This document shows positions 53,125 to 56,767 of a stretch of 56,767 nt of DNA, one piece after another; position 1 is the first letter of the stretch, and each line of letters begins with the position of its first letter. Location: positions 1-56,767 of the forward strand of contig CAMYMR010000004.1 in NCBI GenBank assembly GCA_947259285.1, written 5' to 3'. A program made the position numbers and the translations under genes. The DNA is from an uncultured Woeseiaceae bacterium. Lineage in GTDB: Bacteria > Pseudomonadota > Gammaproteobacteria > Steroidobacterales > Woeseiaceae. Under the pieces are notes generated by a model. The model was not told the DNA's origin, did not search any database, and worked only from the letters and a program-made list of their open reading frames with translations.

Positions 53125-55104
53125 TTGAAACCTGAAATAGTTGAAAAGACAAGTATTTGCCGCTTTTTTTTGCTCGTTTTGGTCCTCCTGAGCGGCGTTG
53201 CCAGCGCCGAGGAGGCCTTCCCGCAACCCCCGGAGCTGCAGCGCGACGTTGATTTCTGGGTTTCGATCTTTACCCGCTACTCGACGGACGAAGGCGTACT
53301 GCACGATAATCGCAACCTCGCCGTCGTTTACGAACGCATCGACACTCCTTCGACGCTGTCGCGGCGTGAGCGGCAGCGTCGCGTCGAAGCGCGGCGCAGG
53401 ACACTACAGGCAACCTTGCGTTCGCTCGCGTCTGGAAAACGTGACAACCTGAGCGATCTCGAGAAGAGAGTACTTGCGCTCTGGCCGGACGGGGTCAGCA
53501 GCGCCACGCTCAAGTCGGCGGCCAAGCAAATTCGGTTTCAACAGGGCCTCAAGAATCGCTTTCGCGAGGGACTGCAACGTTCCGGCCGCTGGCGACAGTT
53601 CGTCGACGAACAGTTCACCGCGCTGGGCATCCCGGTCGAGATTGCGGCGCTACCGCACGTCGAGTCGTCCTACGATCCGGACGCTCGTTCTCACGTCGGT
53701 GCGTCCGGTATCTGGCAGTTTACGCGCAGCACAGGCCGACGCTTCATGCGCGTGGATCATGTCGTCGACGAACGCAACGATCCGTACGCCGCCACTCGCG
53801 CGGCGGGCCGCCTGATGGCCTATAACTATTCGATCACCGGCAACTGGCCGATGGCAATTACGGCATACAATCATGGTCTTGCCGGAGTCCGTCGCGCGAT
53901 GAGGAAGTACGGCGACACGGCCTACGTCGACATACTGCGAAATTACAGAGGCCGGACGTTTGGTTTTGCCTCGCGAAATTTCTATGTAGCGTTCCTTGCC
54001 GCCAAGGAGGTGGATCAGAACGTCGAAAAGTATTTCCCCGGCCTTACTTACGACAAGCCGGTCGATTATTCCACCGCCCGTTTACCCGCCTACGTTGCGG
54101 TGCCCGGCCTGACGCGGACGTTGGGAACGACGCAGCGCGAGCTTGCAAAGCATAACCCGGGCTTGCAGGCCACCGTCTGGCAGGGCAGCAAGCACGTGCC
54201 GAAGGGCTATGTGCTGCGGATCCCCGCACAATCGCTGCGGCAGCCGCTCGACGAAATCCTGGCGGGACTGCCGGCCGACAGCGTCCACGACAAGCAGCTC
54301 CCGGACCTGTATCACAAGGTTGTTCGGGGAGACACGCTTTCGCAAATCGCGCGAGCATACGACACTCGCGTTTCTACGCTGGTTGCAATTAACAATCTCA
54401 GCAGCAGCCACCGAATCCGCATTGGTCAGAACTTGCGGCTCCCGGCGGCGGGTCCGGCACCAACCGCTGTCGCCGCCGCCAAACCGACAGCCGTGGCCGC
54501 CGAGGAACCGGCGACTGTTAGCGCCACGGAGCCGCCAGTCGTTGCCGCGACCGTGAGCGCGCCTGCCGCGATAGAGGAGGAGATCGAAGTCTCGGAGGTC
54601 ACGCCGACGACGCTGGCGGATAGCCTGGCCGCCGTTCCGGCTACCGCGATGCAAACTAACCTGTTGTCGGATCCCAGCGACTACAGCGTCGCTGCGGATG
54701 GCAGCATCGAAGTACAGTCCCTCGAAACGCTGGGCCATTACGGTGACTGGCTGGAAATAAAGACGCAGCGGCTCAGGGATCTCAACGCACTCGAGTTTCG
54801 AGCCGCCGTCGAAGTCGGTCGTCGCATCAAGCTGGATCTCAATACGGTTGACGCAAAAACCTTTGAGGAGCGCCGGATTGCGTATCACCGTCAGCAGCAG
54901 GACAGTTTCTTTCGGCGCCACGTTATCACCGGTGTCACCGAATACACGATCCGTGGTGGCGATTCCATTTGGGTGCTCGCGCTCAGAAAGTATGATGTGC
55001 CGCTCTGGCTGTTTCGGCAATACAACCCGGGCCTCGATCTGCAAAAAGTCGTGCCGGGCACGAAAGTTCAGTTCCCGGTGCTTACGGCCGCGCAGTCCGG
55101 CTGA
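53125..55104 (+). CDS. mltD: Membrane-bound lytic murein transglycosylase D-like, with LysM domains
   Basis: 659 residues from a TTG. Signal peptide ICRFFLLVLVLLSGVASAEE; no lipobox Cys is seen, unlike E. coli MltD. The lytic transglycosylase domain (about 150-300) has the catalytic Glu180 in PHVESSYDP, then SHVGASGIWQFTRSTGRRF and AITAYNHGLAGVRRAM. LysM1 is YHKVVRGDTLSQIARAYDTRVSTLVAINNLS near 395-440. A long Ala/Val/Pro linker and a second LysM-like unit (YTIRGGDSIWVLALRKY) near 605-655 follow. It cuts glycan strands to 1,6-anhydromuropeptides. Confidence 0.93.
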   Translation: MKPEIVEKTSICRFFLLVLVLLSGVASAEEAFPQPPELQRDVDFWVSIFTRYSTDEGVLHDNRNLAVVYERIDTPSTLSRRERQRRVEARRRTLQATLRSLASGKRDNLSDLEKRVLALWPDGVSSATLKSAAKQIRFQQGLKNRFREGLQRSGRWRQFVDEQFTALGIPVEIAALPHVESSYDPDARSHVGASGIWQFTRSTGRRFMRVDHVVDERNDPYAATRAAGRLMAYNYSITGNWPMAITAYNHGLAGVRRAMRKYGDTAYVDILRNYRGRTFGFASRNFYVAFLAAKEVDQNVEKYFPGLTYDKPVDYSTARLPAYVAVPGLTRTLGTTQRELAKHNPGLQATVWQGSKHVPKGYVLRIPAQSLRQPLDEILAGLPADSVHDKQLPDLYHKVVRGDTLSQIARAYDTRVSTLVAINNLSSSHRIRIGQNLRLPAAGPAPTAVAAAKPTAVAAEEPATVSATEPPVVAATVSAPAAIEEEIEVSEVTPTTLADSLAAVPATAMQTNLLSDPSDYSVAADGSIEVQSLETLGHYGDWLEIKTQRLRDLNALEFRAAVEVGRRIKLDLNTVDAKTFEERRIAYHRQQQDSFFRRHVITGVTEYTIRGGDSIWVLALRKYDVPLWLFRQYNPGLDLQKVVPGTKVQFPVLTAAQSG

Positions 55105-55505
55105 TGGCGGTTCGGCGCGCAGCGTTACTGGTGAAACTAGCGCCGGTGATCCTTGTCCTCGTGGCGGCCGCATTCTGGATTGCCGATATCGAGCGCGATG
55201 GGCCGTACGTCTTGCGGAATTTGCTGCCGCTGCTTGTCCTGATGCTGCTGTCCTTCATAACGGTACTTCGCGGCGACAGTACGTGGTCGGGCGGCGGCAT
55301 GCGTATGCCGCTGGGAACGCTGGGATTCGCGATTCCCGCGCTCGGCCTGTCCCTGTACCTGCACTACGCGTATTCGGTTAATCTCGGCGGCATGTTCAGC
55401 GACGCGCAGTATCCGGACCAGGTCTTCCGGTACCTGCCGGCTTACACGCTGATTGCAGGCGGCATCGGCTTCGCGATCGGATGGATCGTGGGCCGAAATG
55501 TATAG
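55104..55505 (+). CDS. Small integral membrane protein downstream of mltD
   Basis: 133 residues. Its ATG overlaps the mltD stop by one base (TGATG), so it is translationally coupled. Four hydrophobic helices are visible (LVKLAPVILVLVAAAFWIA, LLPLLVLMLLSFITVL, GTLGFAIPALGLSLYLHYA, YTLIAGGIGFAIGWIV). A small extramembrane loop contains STWSGGGMRMP. I do not recognise a family. Coupling to mltD suggests a role in murein turnover. Confidence 0.78.
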   Translation: MAVRRAALLVKLAPVILVLVAAAFWIADIERDGPYVLRNLLPLLVLMLLSFITVLRGDSTWSGGGMRMPLGTLGFAIPALGLSLYLHYAYSVNLGGMFSDAQYPDQVFRYLPAYTLIAGGIGFAIGWIVGRNV

Positions 55506-55547
55506 ACGTGAACCAACGGCAGTGATATGTGATGCGAGACGTATGCG

Positions 55548-56123
55548 ATGAGTGCGAGGTTTGCTAGGCTTGCGCCTGAAATGTTGTCTGCTTGCATAAA
55601 TAGGATCAGGGGTTTACGCGCAAGAATGCCCTTTGGCCGACTACTGCTCGGCCTGCTAATTGCGATGCCGCCGGCCGTCAGTCACGCGGGCGAGTTTCCG
55701 ATCGCAGACATGGTGGTCATCGAGAAGGCCGCGCGCAAGCTGCACCTGCTGCAGAACGGCAAGGCGTTTCGCACCTTTAAGATCGCCCTCGGGCTGCGCC
55801 CTGTCGGCGACAAGAAGAAGGAAGGCGACTTCAAAACCCCGGAGGGCCGCTATTGGCTGGACGCCCGCAATCAGAACAGCGACTTCTTCCTGGCTATCCA
55901 TGTTTCCTATCCGAATCAGAACGATCGCCGCGAGGCCAGGGAGATTGGCGCCGATCCCGGTGGCGCAATCATGATCCACGGCCAGCCCAACGTTCCCACA
56001 AAATCCGAGACCTATTACCGAACGCAGGACTGGACCAACGGCTGTATCGCGGTTTCCAATTCGGACATGATCGATATCTGGCTCATGACCGGCGAGAATA
56101 CGCCCATTGAAATTCGTCCCTGA
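55548..56123 (+). CDS. Periplasmic L,D-transpeptidase (YkuD domain)
   Basis: Up to 191 residues. An ATG at 55626 (PFGRLLLGLLIAMPPAVSHAG as signal) is an alternative start. The YkuD domain begins MVVIEKAARKLHLLQNGK and carries His144 in IMIHGQPN and the catalytic Cys166 in the motif TNGCIAVSN. These enzymes form 3-3 cross-links or attach lipoproteins to murein. It is read after mltD and the small membrane protein, fitting a murein-remodelling cluster. Confidence 0.92.
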   Translation: MSARFARLAPEMLSACINRIRGLRARMPFGRLLLGLLIAMPPAVSHAGEFPIADMVVIEKAARKLHLLQNGKAFRTFKIALGLRPVGDKKKEGDFKTPEGRYWLDARNQNSDFFLAIHVSYPNQNDRREAREIGADPGGAIMIHGQPNVPTKSETYYRTQDWTNGCIAVSNSDMIDIWLMTGENTPIEIRP

Positions 56124-56141
56124 GAGACACGAAACCCGATT

Positions 56142-56767
56142 ATGAACATAGCTGCCGGTTTCGTTGACGCCGAGGTATGGCCCGAAGGCAGCCTCGAGGT
56201 CTTATCGCAGTTCGAGGTCGACCAGCTTAAGAATCGGGGTGCAGGCGGACTCTATCCGCTGCTGCGCCGCTGTATGCTCGCGGTACTTCATGCCGATAGC
56301 GAGAATGACGATGCTCGCGCGTTATTGAACACGTACAGGAATTTCGAGGTCGGCTTCATACAGCAAGACCGCGGTCTCAAAGTTTCGCTGAGCAGCGCGC
56401 CTGCGGAAGCGTTTGTCGATGGCAAGATGATCCGCGGCACCCGCGAGTTACTTTTCGCGGTGCTCCGCGATATCGTTTTTACCCGCAACGAAATCATGGA
56501 GAGCGACCGATTCGATCTCAGCGCGTCGAACGGCATTACAAACGCTGTCTTTCATATTGTTCGTAACGCAAAGATGTTGAATTTACCGGCGGAGGTGAAT
56601 CTCGTTGTTTGCTGGGGCGGACATGCGATCAGCCGCAACGAATACGAGTATTCGAAGAAGGTCGGTTACGAGCTGGGCCTGCGGGCGCTTAACGTCTGCA
56701 CTGGCTGTGGTCCCGGCGCTATGAAAGGCCCGATGAAGGGGGCGACGATCGGGCACGCCAAACAACG
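56142..56767 (+). CDS. ppnN: Pyrimidine/purine nucleotide 5'-monophosphate nucleosidase, 3' truncated by the window
   Basis: The first 208 codons are visible and the gene runs off the right edge. The N-terminus matches PpnN/YgdH closely: LEVLSQFEVDQLKNRGAGGLYPLLRRC, SAPAEAFVDGKMIRGTRELLFAVLRDI, and the LOG-type region LVVCWGGHAISRNEYEYSKKVGYELGLRALNVCTGCGPGAMKGPMKGA. It hydrolyses nucleoside monophosphates and is controlled by (p)ppGpp in E. coli. It starts 18 bp after the L,D-transpeptidase. Confidence 0.95.
   Translation, partial: MNIAAGFVDAEVWPEGSLEVLSQFEVDQLKNRGAGGLYPLLRRCMLAVLHADSENDDARALLNTYRNFEVGFIQQDRGLKVSLSSAPAEAFVDGKMIRGTRELLFAVLRDIVFTRNEIMESDRFDLSASNGITNAVFHIVRNAKMLNLPAEVNLVVCWGGHAISRNEYEYSKKVGYELGLRALNVCTGCGPGAMKGPMKGATIGHAKQ

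Overview
The window looks like chromosomal DNA of a free-living gammaproteobacterium. The support is an outer-membrane lifestyle with a heptose-containing LPS core (hldD, waaF, a second GT9 heptosyltransferase, kdkA, lpxL), RND efflux, glnE, a CysB-type regulator next to cysteine synthase, mltD, dacB, ppnN and a GlyGly-CTERM protein. The DNA is moderately GC-rich and very compact. Many neighbours overlap by a few bases, several convergent pairs overlap at their stops, and GTG or TTG starts are common. I saw no tRNA, rRNA, transposase, integrase or CRISPR array. Both edges cut through genes.

Layout. 1-9.2 kb: the tail of a GlyGly-CTERM surface protein, then a minus-strand efflux operon with two lipoprotein membrane-fusion subunits and two RND pumps. 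Its promoter is covered by a palindromic operator. 9.5-18.3 kb: a FAD lactone-oxidase-like enzyme, a ClsC-like phospholipase D, a YpfJ metallopeptidase overlapping a PLP dehydratase and an exported amidohydrolase, then a CBS protein, a Tat-exported dienelactone hydrolase, and a TPR/TonB-C pair. 18.3-22.3 kb: mtnA with a class II aldolase (possible methylthioadenosine salvage by an aldolase route), a racemase-type CoA transferase, and folD. 22.4-33.1 kb: an acyltransferase, small conserved proteins, an MBL-fold enzyme, DUF819, NERD, a soluble ABC ATPase, MATE, an unlisted 51-residue membrane protein, a Kef-type antiporter, a lipoprotein dienelactone hydrolase, an EF-hand secreted protein and a PGPGW protein.

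33.1-35.6 kb is the most interesting part. A PAS-PAS-AAA+-Fis activator of sigma-54 RNA polymerase is divergent from a tiny secreted alanine-rich protein. The tiny gene has a near-consensus -24/-12 promoter. Between the two genes lie three ACG-N6-CGT dyads placed like enhancer sites. Downstream of the tiny gene is about 220 nt of strongly structured, C-rich RNA ending in a terminator. Together this reads as a self-contained and apparently uncharacterised sigma-54 regulon of one activator and one small secreted protein, perhaps with a 3'-UTR-derived RNA.

35.6-43.8 kb: a VTT membrane protein, dacB, a YgiM-like SH3 protein, cysB and cysK, a GAF-GGDEF-EAL protein and a small flavodoxin-fold oxidoreductase. 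43.8-56.8 kb: glnE, a zf-CHCC protein, the LPS core cluster, a secreted aspartoacylase-like enzyme, mltD, a small membrane protein, an L,D-transpeptidase and the start of ppnN. The envelope theme (LPS core, lipid A acylation, murein cleavage and cross-linking) runs through this last third.
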